In this document: positions 17,963 to 28,063 of the stretch, in pieces
How positions within the stretch are numbered: position 1 is the stretch's first letter
How the letters are laid out: the number at the start of each line of letters is the position of its first letter
Assembly (NCBI GenBank): GCA_910577275.1
Contig: CAJTMW010000010.1
Location: 62,001 to 126,000 of the forward strand
Source: an uncultured Lachnospiraceae bacterium
GTDB taxonomy: Bacteria; Bacillota; Clostridia; Lachnospirales; Lachnospiraceae
Direction: 5' to 3'
Length of the DNA stretch: 64,000 bases
Translations under genes and position numbers: made by a program
The notes under the pieces: generated by a model
The model's input: only the letters and a program-made list of their open reading frames with translations
The model's database searches: none
Told to the model about the DNA's origin: nothing

Positions 17963-19330
17963 ATGAATTACGAAGAAAAACACAAAATGATGATAGAAAC
18001 GCCAATCAGCCGGCTGATACCCAGACTGGCGGTTCCGACCATAATCAGTATGCTGATTACCTCCATATATAATATGGCGGATACTTTTTTTGTGAGCCAG
18101 TTAAGTACAAGCGCTTCCGGGGCGGTAGGCGTGAATTTTTCCCTGATGGCAATGATTCAGGCGATTGGATTTACGCTTGGCATGGGAAGCGGCAACTATA
18201 TGTCAAGAATGCTGGGGGCAAAGGAGCAGGAAAAGGCGCAGAGGGCATGCTCCACGGCGGTCTATACGGCTTTTGTGTTCGGACTTGTGCTGGCGGTTCT
18301 GGGGATTGCCAATATCGATAATCTGGTGCGCGCCCTTGGCGCAACGGAAACCATTGCCCCGTACGCGAAGGACTACGGGAAATACATACTGATTGCCGCG
18401 CCCTATATGACGGTGTCCTTTGTGTTTAACAACCATCTGCGCTCTCAGGGAAACGCTGCGCTTTCCATGATAGGAATCACCACCGGCGGCGTGCTGAACG
18501 TGATTTTGGACCCTGTCCTTATTTTCGGTTTTCATATGGGGATTTCGGGCGCGGCAATCGCTACGATTTTCAGCCAGTTTGTGAGCTTTACGATTTTGCT
18601 GGTTCTGGTGATTCGCTCGAAAAATGTGTTAAAGCCGCTGCCGAAATATTATACCTTTAAGGGCTGGGTATATAAGGAAATACTCTCCGCCGGTATGCCG
18701 ACCCTGGGGCGTCAGGGACTTGCAAGCGCGGCTTCTGTTCTCTTAAATGTGGCGGCCTCGGGCTTCGGGGATGCGGCGGTGGCGGCAATGTCCATTGTCA
18801 CGAGGATTATGATGTTTATCAACTCTGCGCTGATTGGATTCGGACAGGGCTTTCAGCCCGTGTGCGGGTTTAACTTCGGGGCGAAAAGATATGACAGGGT
18901 GCTTGAGGCTTACTTTTTCTGCCGGCGGGTGGCGCTGGTCTTTCTGCTGATTATGGGCGTGGTGATGTTTGCGGTTTCCACACCGATAATGCGGCTTTTC
19001 AGGAGAGAGGACGCGGAGGTTATCCGCATAGGCGCTCTGGCGCTGAAAATGCAATGCTGTCTGCTGCCCTTTCAGGCATATTCCATTATCGGAAACATGC
19101 TGACCCAGTCGATTGGCTACAGCTTCCGGGCGACTCTCACCGCAATCAGCAAGCAGGGACTGTTCTTTATTCCGGCGATTCTGATTCTGCCGGAAATTTT
19201 CGGGGTGACGGGGCTACAGCTTGCCCAGCCGGTGGCGGACGGACTCACCTTTCTGTTGACGCAGGCCATTGTGATGATGGTGGTGAAGGAGCTGAAAGAT
19301 ATGGCGGCGGCGGAAAAGGCGGCTGTCTGA
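17963..19330 (+). CDS. MATE-family multidrug efflux protein
   Basis: 455 residues from ATG 17963, preceded by AGGAGAAG; the longer frame from 17897 lacks a ribosome site. About 12 membrane segments, with the family signature PRLAVPTIISMLITSIYNMADTFFVSQLS at the start and its pseudo-repeat in the second half (GMPTLGRQGLASAASVLLN). Cation-coupled export of organic cations. It follows the TipAS regulator in the same direction. Confidence 0.92.
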   Translation: MNYEEKHKMMIETPISRLIPRLAVPTIISMLITSIYNMADTFFVSQLSTSASGAVGVNFSLMAMIQAIGFTLGMGSGNYMSRMLGAKEQEKAQRACSTAVYTAFVFGLVLAVLGIANIDNLVRALGATETIAPYAKDYGKYILIAAPYMTVSFVFNNHLRSQGNAALSMIGITTGGVLNVILDPVLIFGFHMGISGAAIATIFSQFVSFTILLVLVIRSKNVLKPLPKYYTFKGWVYKEILSAGMPTLGRQGLASAASVLLNVAASGFGDAAVAAMSIVTRIMMFINSALIGFGQGFQPVCGFNFGAKRYDRVLEAYFFCRRVALVFLLIMGVVMFAVSTPIMRLFRREDAEVIRIGALALKMQCCLLPFQAYSIIGNMLTQSIGYSFRATLTAISKQGLFFIPAILILPEIFGVTGLQLAQPVADGLTFLLTQAIVMMVVKELKDMAAAEKAAV

Positions 19331-19367
19331 AGGGGGCTAAAGTCACGGAAAGTATTTGCAGCTTCTG

Positions 19368-20195
19368 TCAACAATTCCCCACAAACACATTTTTTAAATA
19401 TTTTCCGGCAATATCCGCAAGGCGGTATACCTGCGCTGTATCTGTGGCGCTTCGGTCGGTCATGCGGTATCTCGGGAAAAAGCGGGTGACATGGAGGGGA
19501 ATTTCCGGGGAGACGGAAGCAATCCATGCGGCTTCTTCCTCCATTTCTTCCAAACTGTCGTTTTCACCGGGCACAATCAAAGTGGTGAGCTCAATGTGGC
19601 TCCGGGCGGAAGAATGAAGAATAAATTCCTTAACGGAGGCAAGGCTTCCCCCGAGCTTCTGGTAATATTCCTCCCGAAAGCCCTTCAAATCAATATTCAT
19701 GGCGTCTATAAAGGGCAGCAGCTCATCAAGCACCGGAAGGGAGGCCGTTCCGTTTGTGACCAGCACATTTTTCATGCCGACCTCATGTACCAGTCTTGCG
19801 GTATCGAGAACATATTCCCAGCCCACAAGGGGCTCGTTGTAGGTAAAGGCCACGCCGATGTTCCCGGCCTTCCTGAAAGCAAGGGCACGGGCGGTGAGCT
19901 CTTCGGGAGACATATAAATGGTTTCCCCCGAAGAAAAATCCGCCATGGAAATTTCATGGTTCTGGCAGAAGGGGCATTTCAAATTACAGCCGTAGCTTCC
20001 AACAGAGAGGATTTTACTTCCGGGATAAAACATGTTTAAGGGCTTTTTTTCAATGGGGTCGAGAGCCATGGAGGTTATCCGTCCATAGCTCTCACAGCGG
20101 ATGACTCCGCCGTCGTTTATTCTTGCCCGGCACAGACCCTTTTGCCCCGGTCCGAGAAGACAGTGATGAATACAGGTTTTACAGATGATTTTCAT
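19368..20195 (-). CDS. amrS: AmmeMemoRadiSam system radical SAM enzyme
   Basis: About 275 residues. Radical SAM cluster CNLKCPFC (CxxxCxxC) after GSYG, preceded by a cysteine-rich N-terminus (CKTCIHHCLLGPGQKGLCRARI) that is diagnostic of the AmmeMemoRadiSam rSAM protein. NEPLVGWEYV and VLVTNGT match the barrel. The start at 20195 is preferred for family fit; the frame extends to 20210. The partner AmmeMemoB-A fusion lies 70 bases upstream on the same strand. The reaction is not established for this system. Confidence 0.85.
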   Translation of the reverse strand: MKIICKTCIHHCLLGPGQKGLCRARINDGGVIRCESYGRITSMALDPIEKKPLNMFYPGSKILSVGSYGCNLKCPFCQNHEISMADFSSGETIYMSPEELTARALAFRKAGNIGVAFTYNEPLVGWEYVLDTARLVHEVGMKNVLVTNGTASLPVLDELLPFIDAMNIDLKGFREEYYQKLGGSLASVKEFILHSSARSHIELTTLIVPGENDSLEEMEEEAAWIASVSPEIPLHVTRFFPRYRMTDRSATDTAQVYRLADIAGKYLKNVFVGNC

Positions 20196-20264
20196 ATTCC
20201 AGTCCCGCATATGCCGGACGAAAAGGGCGCCGGCATATGCTGTTTTGGTGGGTTCACAATAGTT

Positions 20265-21650
20265 TCAAAAATGCCGAATCACTTCAAAGCGTTCCAGCTC
20301 CACGGATTCTCTCTCGCCGATTCCGGCTTTGCGTCTGGCAATGGCAAGCTGTTCCTCCACAGTATCCACGCCCTCCAGATTCGGGAGAAGCAGCCCCCGC
20401 CTCCGGCCTTTGGTGACCACAACGCCGTATTTTTTCACGTCCAGCAGAGCCGGGGAATCAATTTTTTCCATATCACCCAGCACGTCCACACTGATGGAAA
20501 GCATGTCGAGCTCCGCGGGCTCCACGGGGGCAAATCTCGGGTCGTTCGAGGAAGCGCTGACGGCGTTGTGAATAATTTCCTCGGCAATGGAGGGGCGGGT
20601 GGCGGAAAGGGTTCCGATGCAGCCCCGTAGGCTTCCCTCCTTTTTGATGGAGACAAAGACGCCGGCTTTTTTGAGGTACATTTCTTCCGGCAGCTTTTCC
20701 GGCAGGCTGATAATTTTTCCTGTGCGCACATATTTCTCGATGGTTTTCCGGGCAAGCCTGACATAGGCATCCTCAAGCTCCAGTCCCCCGGCAATTTTAC
20801 TGCGCTCCGCTTGTTCATAACGCGCCTTGAAATCCCGCTCCCTGTCCTCGCCGCAGACTTTGTAACAGCAAATGCCGTATCCCACGCCGAAAGGCCCCTC
20901 GTAGGAAAGGCGCTCTGCCTCCACCTTTGTCTTATCCAGCGCGCCGGCCATGATGGTAAAGGAGCGGTGCCCGCATTCGCCGGCTTTTTCACAGAAATCC
21001 TCCGAAAAATCAAAGAGGGCGCCAAAATCCCCTTTTCCCATAATCTCCATAATCCGGCTGTCATATTCGGGGCCTTCCTTCCGGTAGCCGTAAGGGCCGT
21101 CCTCCTTTAGCCTGTGGGATAAGTCGCCGCTGGCAATCACCACGGTTTTCCGGTTCAGGGAGCCGGCGGTTTCCTTAAGGGCCTGCCCAAGCTCATAGTG
21201 GGTGGTGAGAGCGCAGCCGGAGAGACCGATTCGCACAAGCCGGTAATCTTTCCAGTACTTATTTATAAAGTAAAGGGGAACCATAGTGCCGTGGTCTAAC
21301 GCCCGCTCGCGCTGTCCCATGGTTCCGGCGGGAAGATTTCTTTTTTCCGCCAGAAGGCAGAGCTTTTCCACAAACTCGGTGTCGTAGGCTGCCGTCATTT
21401 TTACATGACCGGCCCGAAAACTTCCAAAATCGCCTTTGGCTTCTTTTCCGGGAGAAATGTGAAAATAATCCGCATACATTGTCTGGTGCGGCGTGATGAG
21501 GACAATGGTTTCGGGCTTTTGCGCGCCGATTCGCCGGGCAGCCTCGTGGTAAGCGTCTATTGTTTTCTGAATAGCTCCCTCCTGTCCGTTCCCGATATCC
21601 GGTATGATAAGGGGCGGGTGGGGAACCATGAACGCTGCGTTTATTCCCAT
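20265..21650 (-). CDS. AmmeMemoRadiSam system protein B-A fusion (Memo + AMMECR1)
   Basis: 461 residues in two domains. Residues ~1-265 are Memo-like, a fold related to extradiol dioxygenases (AAFMVPHPPLIIPDIGNGQE, VLITPHQTMYADYF, VIASGDLSHRLKEDGPYG). Residues ~285-461 are AMMECR1 (GVFVSIKKEGSLRGCIGTL, NAVSASSNDPRFAPV). Together with the radical SAM gene it forms the complete AmmeMemoRadiSam set. Substrate and product are unknown. Confidence 0.88.
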   Translation of the reverse strand: MGINAAFMVPHPPLIIPDIGNGQEGAIQKTIDAYHEAARRIGAQKPETIVLITPHQTMYADYFHISPGKEAKGDFGSFRAGHVKMTAAYDTEFVEKLCLLAEKRNLPAGTMGQRERALDHGTMVPLYFINKYWKDYRLVRIGLSGCALTTHYELGQALKETAGSLNRKTVVIASGDLSHRLKEDGPYGYRKEGPEYDSRIMEIMGKGDFGALFDFSEDFCEKAGECGHRSFTIMAGALDKTKVEAERLSYEGPFGVGYGICCYKVCGEDRERDFKARYEQAERSKIAGGLELEDAYVRLARKTIEKYVRTGKIISLPEKLPEEMYLKKAGVFVSIKKEGSLRGCIGTLSATRPSIAEEIIHNAVSASSNDPRFAPVEPAELDMLSISVDVLGDMEKIDSPALLDVKKYGVVVTKGRRRGLLLPNLEGVDTVEEQLAIARRKAGIGERESVELERFEVIRHF

Positions 21651-21815
21651 GGATTTTTTCTCCTTTCTTCTGCGGTTTTCTGGTTTTCCTTATAAGAAAA
21701 TTGTAAGGTGGATGGAAAGGCATGTCAAGGAAAAAAGCCGGTAGATGCTTTGGCAATCCTATGGTATACTATTAAAAAAACAGTAAGAAATGAAAAAAAC
21801 CGGAGGAGTAAAATT

Positions 21816-23246
21816 ATGGGTTTTTCGTTAGAACTGAATGTGCCGGTGCTCACCGTATTTTTGCAGGGGCTTGTGAGCTTTTTTTCACCCTGCGTGCTTC
21901 CGCTGATTCCCCTTTATATGGGATATCTGTCGGGAGGAACCGGGCGGATGGGCGAAGACGGGAAAATGCATTATGAACGGAAAAAGGTGATGTTGAACAC
22001 GTTGTTTTTCGTACTGGGAGTCAGCTTTGCGTTTTTGCTTTTAGGCCTGGGAATGACGGCGCTGGGGCGTTTTTTTAACAGTAATCAAATGCTTTTTGCC
22101 AGAATCGGCGGGATTCTGGTCTTTGGCTTCGGACTATATCAGCTTGGCGTTTTCGGACAGTCGAAAATGCTTGGAAGGGAGTACCGGCTGCCTTTTAAGC
22201 TGGACGTGATGGCAATGTCGCCGGTAACGGCGCTCGTCCTTGGATTTACTTTCAGCTTTGCATGGACTCCCTGTGTGGGGCCGGCGCTGGCAAGCGTGCT
22301 GATTATGGTAGCCTCCGCCTCCACAAAGATGACGGGGATTATGCTGATTGGCGTTTATACTGCCGGGTTTGTGCTGCCCTTTCTGGCGGTGGGGCTGTTT
22401 ACCGCCTCTTTGCTCGACTTTTTCAAAAAGCACAATCAGGTGGTGAAGTATACGGTCAAAATCGGCGGCGTGCTGATGCTGCTTATGGGCGTGCTCATGT
22501 TTACGGGCAAAATGAATTCCGTTACGGGATATCTGTCGCAGATGTCATCGCCGGGGCAGCAGGACGCGCCGGACGGGACGCAGAAAACGGAGGCGGGGGA
22601 CGCCGGAGAGAACGGGGACGTGACAGGAGAAGAAGGAGCAGCCGGGACAGGCGGAGCGCAGACAGGCGGCGCAGCGGAAGGGACGGAAGGCGCAGGCAGC
22701 GGCAAAGCGCAGGCGGGCGATGGAGCGCAGGGGAATGACGAAGCCGGTACGGACGCCAGAGGCCGGGATGGCGGCGCCGAAGCAGAAGAAGCCGAACAGC
22801 TTCCCCCGGCTATAGATTTTACGCTGACGGACCAGTATGGGAACAGCCATACCTTATCCGATTATAAGGGGAAAACGGTATTTCTTAATTTCTGGGCAAC
22901 CTGGTGCCCTCCCTGCCGGGCGGAAATGCCGGATATCCAGAAAATCTATGATTCCTATAAGGAAAACGGGGACGATTCGCTGGTGATTCTGGGCGTGGCG
23001 TCTCCCGGGCAGGGACAGGAGGGCTCTTTGGAGGAGGTTGCCGGTTTCCTTGAGGAGAACGGTTACACCTATCCGGTGCTCATGGATACCACAGGGCAGC
23101 AGTTTGCGGCATACGGTGTATATGCGCTGCCCACCACCTTTATGATTGACAGGGACGGCAATGTGTTCGGCTATGTCAGCGGGCAGCTTACGGAGGAAAT
23201 CATGCTGGATATTATCAGGCAGACGATGGAAGGGCGGCGTTCCTGA
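21816..23246 (+). CDS. CcdA-type thiol-disulfide transporter fused to TlpA-like thioredoxin
   Basis: About 476 residues from ATG 21816 (CGGAGGAGTAAAATT upstream). Residues 1-235 are CcdA/DsbD-beta: FFSPCVLPLIPLYMGYLSG and FAWTPCVGPALASVL hold the conserved Cys pair, with six membrane segments. Residues ~245-335 are an extracellular Gly/Ala/Glu-rich, low-complexity linker. Residues ~336-476 are a TlpA/ResA thioredoxin with active site FWATWCPPCRAEMPD. It would carry reducing equivalents across the membrane and use them in one chain. Confidence 0.92.
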   Translation: MGFSLELNVPVLTVFLQGLVSFFSPCVLPLIPLYMGYLSGGTGRMGEDGKMHYERKKVMLNTLFFVLGVSFAFLLLGLGMTALGRFFNSNQMLFARIGGILVFGFGLYQLGVFGQSKMLGREYRLPFKLDVMAMSPVTALVLGFTFSFAWTPCVGPALASVLIMVASASTKMTGIMLIGVYTAGFVLPFLAVGLFTASLLDFFKKHNQVVKYTVKIGGVLMLLMGVLMFTGKMNSVTGYLSQMSSPGQQDAPDGTQKTEAGDAGENGDVTGEEGAAGTGGAQTGGAAEGTEGAGSGKAQAGDGAQGNDEAGTDARGRDGGAEAEEAEQLPPAIDFTLTDQYGNSHTLSDYKGKTVFLNFWATWCPPCRAEMPDIQKIYDSYKENGDDSLVILGVASPGQGQEGSLEEVAGFLEENGYTYPVLMDTTGQQFAAYGVYALPTTFMIDRDGNVFGYVSGQLTEEIMLDIIRQTMEGRRS

Positions 23247-23297
23247 CCTTTCGACGGAAAGAGAAGATGTTTTTGGGGAAACCGGGGGGACGTACAA

Positions 23298-23987
23298 ATG
23301 ATACTGGAACAAATTGGAATATTAAGAGATTTGACTTTCTGGTCGATTTTACTTAGGATGATGCTGGCTATGACCCTTTCAGGGATTTTGGGGTATGAGA
23401 GGGAAAAAAGGCACAGGCCGGCGGGCTTCCGCACCTATCTTGTGGTGTGCCTGGGCTCTACGCTGGCGATGATGGTAGGGCTTTATGTGGCGCAGTATAC
23501 GGGAAGCGGAGACGCGAGCCGGATTGCCGCGCAGGTTATCAGCGGCATCGGCTTTCTGGGGGCCGGCACGATTCTCGTCACCAGACAAAATCAGGTAAAA
23601 GGTCTGACAACGGCTGCCGGGCTGTGGTCAATGGCATGTCTCGGGCTTGCCATAGGGGCGGGCTTTTATACCGGCGCTTTCGTAGGTTTTGCGGCGATTT
23701 GGGTGTCCATCAGGTTTCTGCATATTGTGGACAGGCATCTGTATTCCAATCTGGTGACTTTGTATGTGGTGTTTGAAAAAAACGGAGACGTCAGCCGTTT
23801 CCTCACATTTGCAAGGGAAAAGGGCTGCGTAATCGAGCATCTGGAAATGACAAGGATAAAGGACAGTCAGGACAAAGGGACAATTTCAGCCAATATTGTG
23901 CTGTGCTTTAAGGAAAAAATGACGTACGCCCGTATCGTGGAGGAATACGGGGCGTTAGAGGGCGTTGTTTTTTTGGAAATGCTGTAG
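23298..23987 (+). CDS. MgtC/SapB family membrane protein
   Basis: 229 residues. MgtC core: ILRMMLAMTLSGILGYEREKRHRPAGFRTYLVVCLGSTLAMMVGLY, then QVISGIGFLGAGTILV and VKGLTTAAGLWSMACLGLAIGAGFY, followed by a C-terminal ACT-like domain of about 80 residues. Linked to magnesium limitation and acid stress in other bacteria. It follows the CcdA-TlpA gene by 51 bases. Confidence 0.9.
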   Translation: MILEQIGILRDLTFWSILLRMMLAMTLSGILGYEREKRHRPAGFRTYLVVCLGSTLAMMVGLYVAQYTGSGDASRIAAQVISGIGFLGAGTILVTRQNQVKGLTTAAGLWSMACLGLAIGAGFYTGAFVGFAAIWVSIRFLHIVDRHLYSNLVTLYVVFEKNGDVSRFLTFAREKGCVIEHLEMTRIKDSQDKGTISANIVLCFKEKMTYARIVEEYGALEGVVFLEML

Positions 23988-24005
23988 AGTTCGGGTTATT
24001 TAATA

Positions 24006-24034
24006 TTGCTTTTCAGAAAAAAAATAGTTATACT
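24006..24034 (+). promoter_or_regulatory. Promoter of the second MATE gene
   Basis: TTGCTT, 17 bases, TATACT; start codon about 50 bases downstream. Confidence 0.55.
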
Positions 24035-24082
24035 AATCTGGTGTAGATAAGGTTTGGCGAAATGTACTTAAGGGGGTCATTG

Positions 24083-25459
24083 ATGAGTTTACTTAAGAAA
24101 CTGTTTGAACCGGTAGATATGACGGAAGGTTCTCCCTGGCAGAAAATTGTATTGTTCACGGTTCCCATGCTTGTGGGGAATATTGCCCAGCAGCTTTACA
24201 ATACGGTGGACAGCGTTGTTGTTGGTAATTATGTGGGGGATAACGCCCTGGCGGCAGTAGGAAGCGCAGGGCCTATTTTGAATCTCCTGATTGTTCTTTT
24301 TGTGGGTATCAGTGTGGGCGCGGGTATTATGGTGTCCCAGTATTTCGGCGCCAGGCAGAAGGAAAAGCTGTCAACGACAATCGGGAACTGCATTACGCTG
24401 ACGGCGATTGCGACTCTGTTTGTGATGGTGGTAGCCTCTCTGGTGGCAAGACCGCTGCTGGAGCTGTTAGGGACGCCCGAATCCATTATCGACTGGTGCC
24501 ATTCTTATTTACTGATATTGTTTATCGGTTCGGCGGGACTTGCCTATTACAATATTCTGAGCGGAATTTTAAGAGGGCTCGGGGATTCCATGGCGGCCCT
24601 TACCTATCTGCTGGTATCGACGGTAATTAATATTGTGCTGGATTTGCTGTTTGTGGCGAAGCTTGGAATGGGCGTCAACGGCGTTGCCCTTGCAACGGTG
24701 ATTGCCCAGCTTATATCCGCAGCCCTTTGCATGTTCCGGCTGATGCGGATGGCGGATATATTTGAATTGAAGAAAAGTCATTTAAAACTCCAGAAGCAGT
24801 ATACCATGAGAGTTGTACAGTTAGGGCTTCCCTCGGGGATTACCCAGGCGATTCTGTCCATGGCAATGATAGTGGTGCAGTCTCTCACAAACAGCTTCGG
24901 GGAAATGTTTATTGCCGCCAATGTTATCGTTATGCGCGTGGACGGCTTTGCCATGATGCCGAATTTTTCATTCGGCACGGCAATGACCACCTATGCCGGG
25001 CAGAATGTGGGCGCAAGGCTGGATGCCCGTGTGGATAAAGGGGCGAAGCAGGGAACATTGATTGCAATGGGAACCTCCGCCGTAATTACAGGGCTGATTC
25101 TTATTTTCGGAAAGTCTCTTATGGGAATTTTCACAAAGACGCCGGAGCTTGTGGAGCTCAGCCGCGACATGATGGGAATTCTTGCGGTGGGCTATATTGC
25201 AATGGCTGTGACCCAGAGCCTTTCCGGCGTGATGCGCGGAGCGGGCGATACGATGACGCCGATGTGGATATCCATCGCCACGACGATTCTCATTCGTGTA
25301 CCGATTGCCTACGGAATCTCTTTCCTTACAAGGACGCCGGAGCTTCCAAACGGACGGCAGGAATGTATTTTCATATCGCTGCTTCTTTCGTGGGTGCTTG
25401 GGGCGATTATCACGTTTGTGTTCTATAAGCGCGGAAAATGGAAAAATAAAGGTATTTAA
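24083..25459 (+). CDS. MATE-family efflux protein
   Basis: 458 residues from ATG 24083 (GGGGG upstream; an earlier ATG at 24062 has no site). Starts FEPVDMTEGSPWQKIVLFTVPMLVGNIAQQLYNTVDSVVVGNYVG, the usual opening of the clostridial MATE subgroup; second repeat at GLPSGITQAILSMAMIVVQ. About 12 membrane segments. Unlike the MATE at 17963 it has no adjacent MerR gene and lies just before a hybrid histidine kinase. Confidence 0.92.
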   Translation: MSLLKKLFEPVDMTEGSPWQKIVLFTVPMLVGNIAQQLYNTVDSVVVGNYVGDNALAAVGSAGPILNLLIVLFVGISVGAGIMVSQYFGARQKEKLSTTIGNCITLTAIATLFVMVVASLVARPLLELLGTPESIIDWCHSYLLILFIGSAGLAYYNILSGILRGLGDSMAALTYLLVSTVINIVLDLLFVAKLGMGVNGVALATVIAQLISAALCMFRLMRMADIFELKKSHLKLQKQYTMRVVQLGLPSGITQAILSMAMIVVQSLTNSFGEMFIAANVIVMRVDGFAMMPNFSFGTAMTTYAGQNVGARLDARVDKGAKQGTLIAMGTSAVITGLILIFGKSLMGIFTKTPELVELSRDMMGILAVGYIAMAVTQSLSGVMRGAGDTMTPMWISIATTILIRVPIAYGISFLTRTPELPNGRQECIFISLLLSWVLGAIITFVFYKRGKWKNKGI

Positions 25460-25495
25460 CAGCCAGGTTACAGGATAAAAAAGGAGTTTCAGGGA

Positions 25496-28054
25496 ATGGA
25501 AAAAAGAACCAGAAGATTTTTGTGGGGAAGCTTTGTATGCATGGTAGTGGTGTGCATCGTGGTGTTTGTAGGCCTTACCCATTTCATGTCGCAGAAAACA
25601 AACGAGTCCATTCGGGAAATCAGTCAGATTTATATGGAAGAGGTAAATACGCAGCTGCGCCAGAAATTTGCCAGTATTGCAGGGCTGCGGTTAGAGCAGG
25701 TAGAGGGAATTGTGGCTCGTGTGCCGGCGGATGGCTTTGAAAGCTATGAGGAGATGATTGAAGAACTGATTCTCTGTGCAGAGGTCAGGAATTTTACTTA
25801 TCTGGGATTTTATACGCCGGAGGGCGGACTCATAAAAATCATGGGGAATGAAGTGGCTGTTTCCGATAATGATAATGTGATGGCGCATCTGCAAAATAAC
25901 GGGGAAATGATAGGACAGGGTATTGATGAGGCCGGGAATAAATTCCTTCTGCTTGGGAAAGCGGCGTCCTATCCGATGGGAGACGGAAATCAAAGTATGG
26001 CGCTGGTGGCAGGTCTTTCCATGGATTATCTGAATACTGCTCTTTATCTTGACGAGACGGAGGGGAGGGTATATTCCCATATTATTGACGACGAGGGATA
26101 TTTTGTTATAAGGAACGGAAGCGCTTACAGAAAAAGCTATTATGAGCGTATAGTGGAGGAATACAGCGAATATAACGGCAAATCAGTTGACGATTATACG
26201 CGGGAGCTTCACGAGGCGATTGAGTCCAACCAGATTTTCTGCGATACTATTATGCTGGAGGGAGAGGAGAGGATGATTTACTGCTCTCCGATATCCGGCA
26301 ATACCTCCTGGTATCTGATAAGCGCCATGAGGACCCAGACACTGGACGAGGCCATAACAAAACTGGATAAAGTGCGTCTCCAGATTATGCTGTGCTCCTC
26401 GATGGCAATTTTGCTGGTTATGGTGATTATTTTTATCAGGTATTTTGCTCTGTCAAGAAAACAGATGATTGAGATTAATGAGGCAAGGGAGGCGGCTGTG
26501 AAGGCCAATAAGGCCAAAAGCGATTTCCTTTCCAGTATGAGCCACGATATCAGGACGCCGATGAACGCGATTATCGGAATGACGGAAATTGCGCTGAAAA
26601 ATATAGGGGATTCTCTTAAGACCGAAGACTGCCTCAAAAAGGTTCTGCTCTCGAGCAAGCATTTGCTGGCGCTGATTAACGACGTGCTGGATATGTCCAA
26701 AATTGAAAGCGGCAAGATGACGCTTAATATGCACCGGGTTTCCCTGAGGGAGGCTATGGGAGATATTGTAAATATTATGCAGCCTCAGGTAAAGGCAAGG
26801 AAGCAGTATTTTGATATTCTTATCAAGGATGTTCTGTCAGAGGATGTATATTGCGACGGGGTGAGGCTTAACCAGATACTGGTAAATCTTCTGTCCAATG
26901 CCGTGAAATTTACGCCTGAGGAAGGCCGAATCGACGTACATATGTATCAGGAAGCCTCTCCGAAGGGCGAGGAATATGTCAGGACGCATTTCATAGTGGA
27001 AGATAACGGAATCGGTATGTCCAGGGAATTCCAGCAGAAAATATGGGATACCTTTGCAAGAGACGACAGGGAGCAGGTACAGAAAACCACGGGAACCGGG
27101 CTTGGCACCTCTATTGTAAAAAAAATCGTAGACCTTATGGGCGGAGAAATCGAGCTTACCAGCGAGCTTGACAAGGGAAGTAAATTCCACATTACGCTGG
27201 ATTTAAAGAGGGCCGAGGAGCTTGAAGAAATGAAGCTTCCCTCATGGCGGCTTCTGGTGGTGGACGATAATGAGCTTCTGTGCGCCAGTGCAGTTTCCAG
27301 CCTGACGGAGCTTGGCGTTTCCGCAGAGTGGGCTTTGAGCGGAAAACAGGCGATTAAAATGGTGGAGGAACACCATGAAAAAGGCGAAGACTATGATTTT
27401 GTACTGGTTGACTGGAAAATGCCGCACATGAACGGACTGGAGACGATTCGCGAGATTCGAAAGAGAGTGGGGAAAGGTATTCCCGTATTTTTGATTTCCG
27501 CCTATGACTGGAGCGATATCGAGGACGAGGCCGGCAAGGTAGAGATAGAAGGGTTTATTTCCAAGCCGCTGTTTAAGTCTACGTTATATACGTGTCTGAA
27601 GCACTATGCGGACAATATGGAAACGTCCGAAAGCGAAGATTTTAATGAGGAAATTGATTTTACCGGAGCAAAAATTTTAGTTGCAGAAGATATCGATATC
27701 AACTGGGAAATTGCGGAGGAGGTTCTTTCCGCATACGGTTTTGAGCTTGACCGTGCGGAAAACGGCAAGGTTTGCGTGGAGATGTTTGAGAAATCCGAGC
27801 CGGGATACTACAGCGTGATTCTGATGGATATCCGTATGCCCGTGATGGACGGTTATGACGCCACAAGGGCAATCAGGGCTCTGGACAGAACGGATAAGTA
27901 CCTGCCGATTGTGGCAATGACGGCAGACGCCTTTGAGGATGACGTTCAGTATTGCATCAGCTGCGGAATGAACGCGCATGTGGCGAAGCCCCTGGATATT
28001 AAGGAGCTGATACGGGTGCTGCATAAATTTATACATGGCGAGGAAATGGAGTAA
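25496..28054 (+). CDS. Hybrid sensor histidine kinase with two receiver domains
   Basis: 852 residues. Membrane helix at 8-30, external dCache-like sensor (~35-285), second membrane helix (~295-318), HisKA with SHDIRTPMNAIIG (His near 349), HATPase (N box VNLLSNAVKFTP, EDNGIGMS, GTGLGTSIVKKIVDLMGG). Then receiver 1 (VVDDNELLC, phospho-Asp in LVDWKMPHM, Lys in ISKPLF) and receiver 2 (VAEDIDINW, phospho-Asp in LMDIRMPVMDGYDA, VAKPLD). No DNA-binding output domain, so the phosphoryl group must pass to another protein. The partner is not in the window. Confidence 0.93.
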   Translation: MEKRTRRFLWGSFVCMVVVCIVVFVGLTHFMSQKTNESIREISQIYMEEVNTQLRQKFASIAGLRLEQVEGIVARVPADGFESYEEMIEELILCAEVRNFTYLGFYTPEGGLIKIMGNEVAVSDNDNVMAHLQNNGEMIGQGIDEAGNKFLLLGKAASYPMGDGNQSMALVAGLSMDYLNTALYLDETEGRVYSHIIDDEGYFVIRNGSAYRKSYYERIVEEYSEYNGKSVDDYTRELHEAIESNQIFCDTIMLEGEERMIYCSPISGNTSWYLISAMRTQTLDEAITKLDKVRLQIMLCSSMAILLVMVIIFIRYFALSRKQMIEINEAREAAVKANKAKSDFLSSMSHDIRTPMNAIIGMTEIALKNIGDSLKTEDCLKKVLLSSKHLLALINDVLDMSKIESGKMTLNMHRVSLREAMGDIVNIMQPQVKARKQYFDILIKDVLSEDVYCDGVRLNQILVNLLSNAVKFTPEEGRIDVHMYQEASPKGEEYVRTHFIVEDNGIGMSREFQQKIWDTFARDDREQVQKTTGTGLGTSIVKKIVDLMGGEIELTSELDKGSKFHITLDLKRAEELEEMKLPSWRLLVVDDNELLCASAVSSLTELGVSAEWALSGKQAIKMVEEHHEKGEDYDFVLVDWKMPHMNGLETIREIRKRVGKGIPVFLISAYDWSDIEDEAGKVEIEGFISKPLFKSTLYTCLKHYADNMETSESEDFNEEIDFTGAKILVAEDIDINWEIAEEVLSAYGFELDRAENGKVCVEMFEKSEPGYYSVILMDIRMPVMDGYDATRAIRALDRTDKYLPIVAMTADAFEDDVQYCISCGMNAHVAKPLDIKELIRVLHKFIHGEEME

Positions 28055-28063
28055 GAGGAGAAA

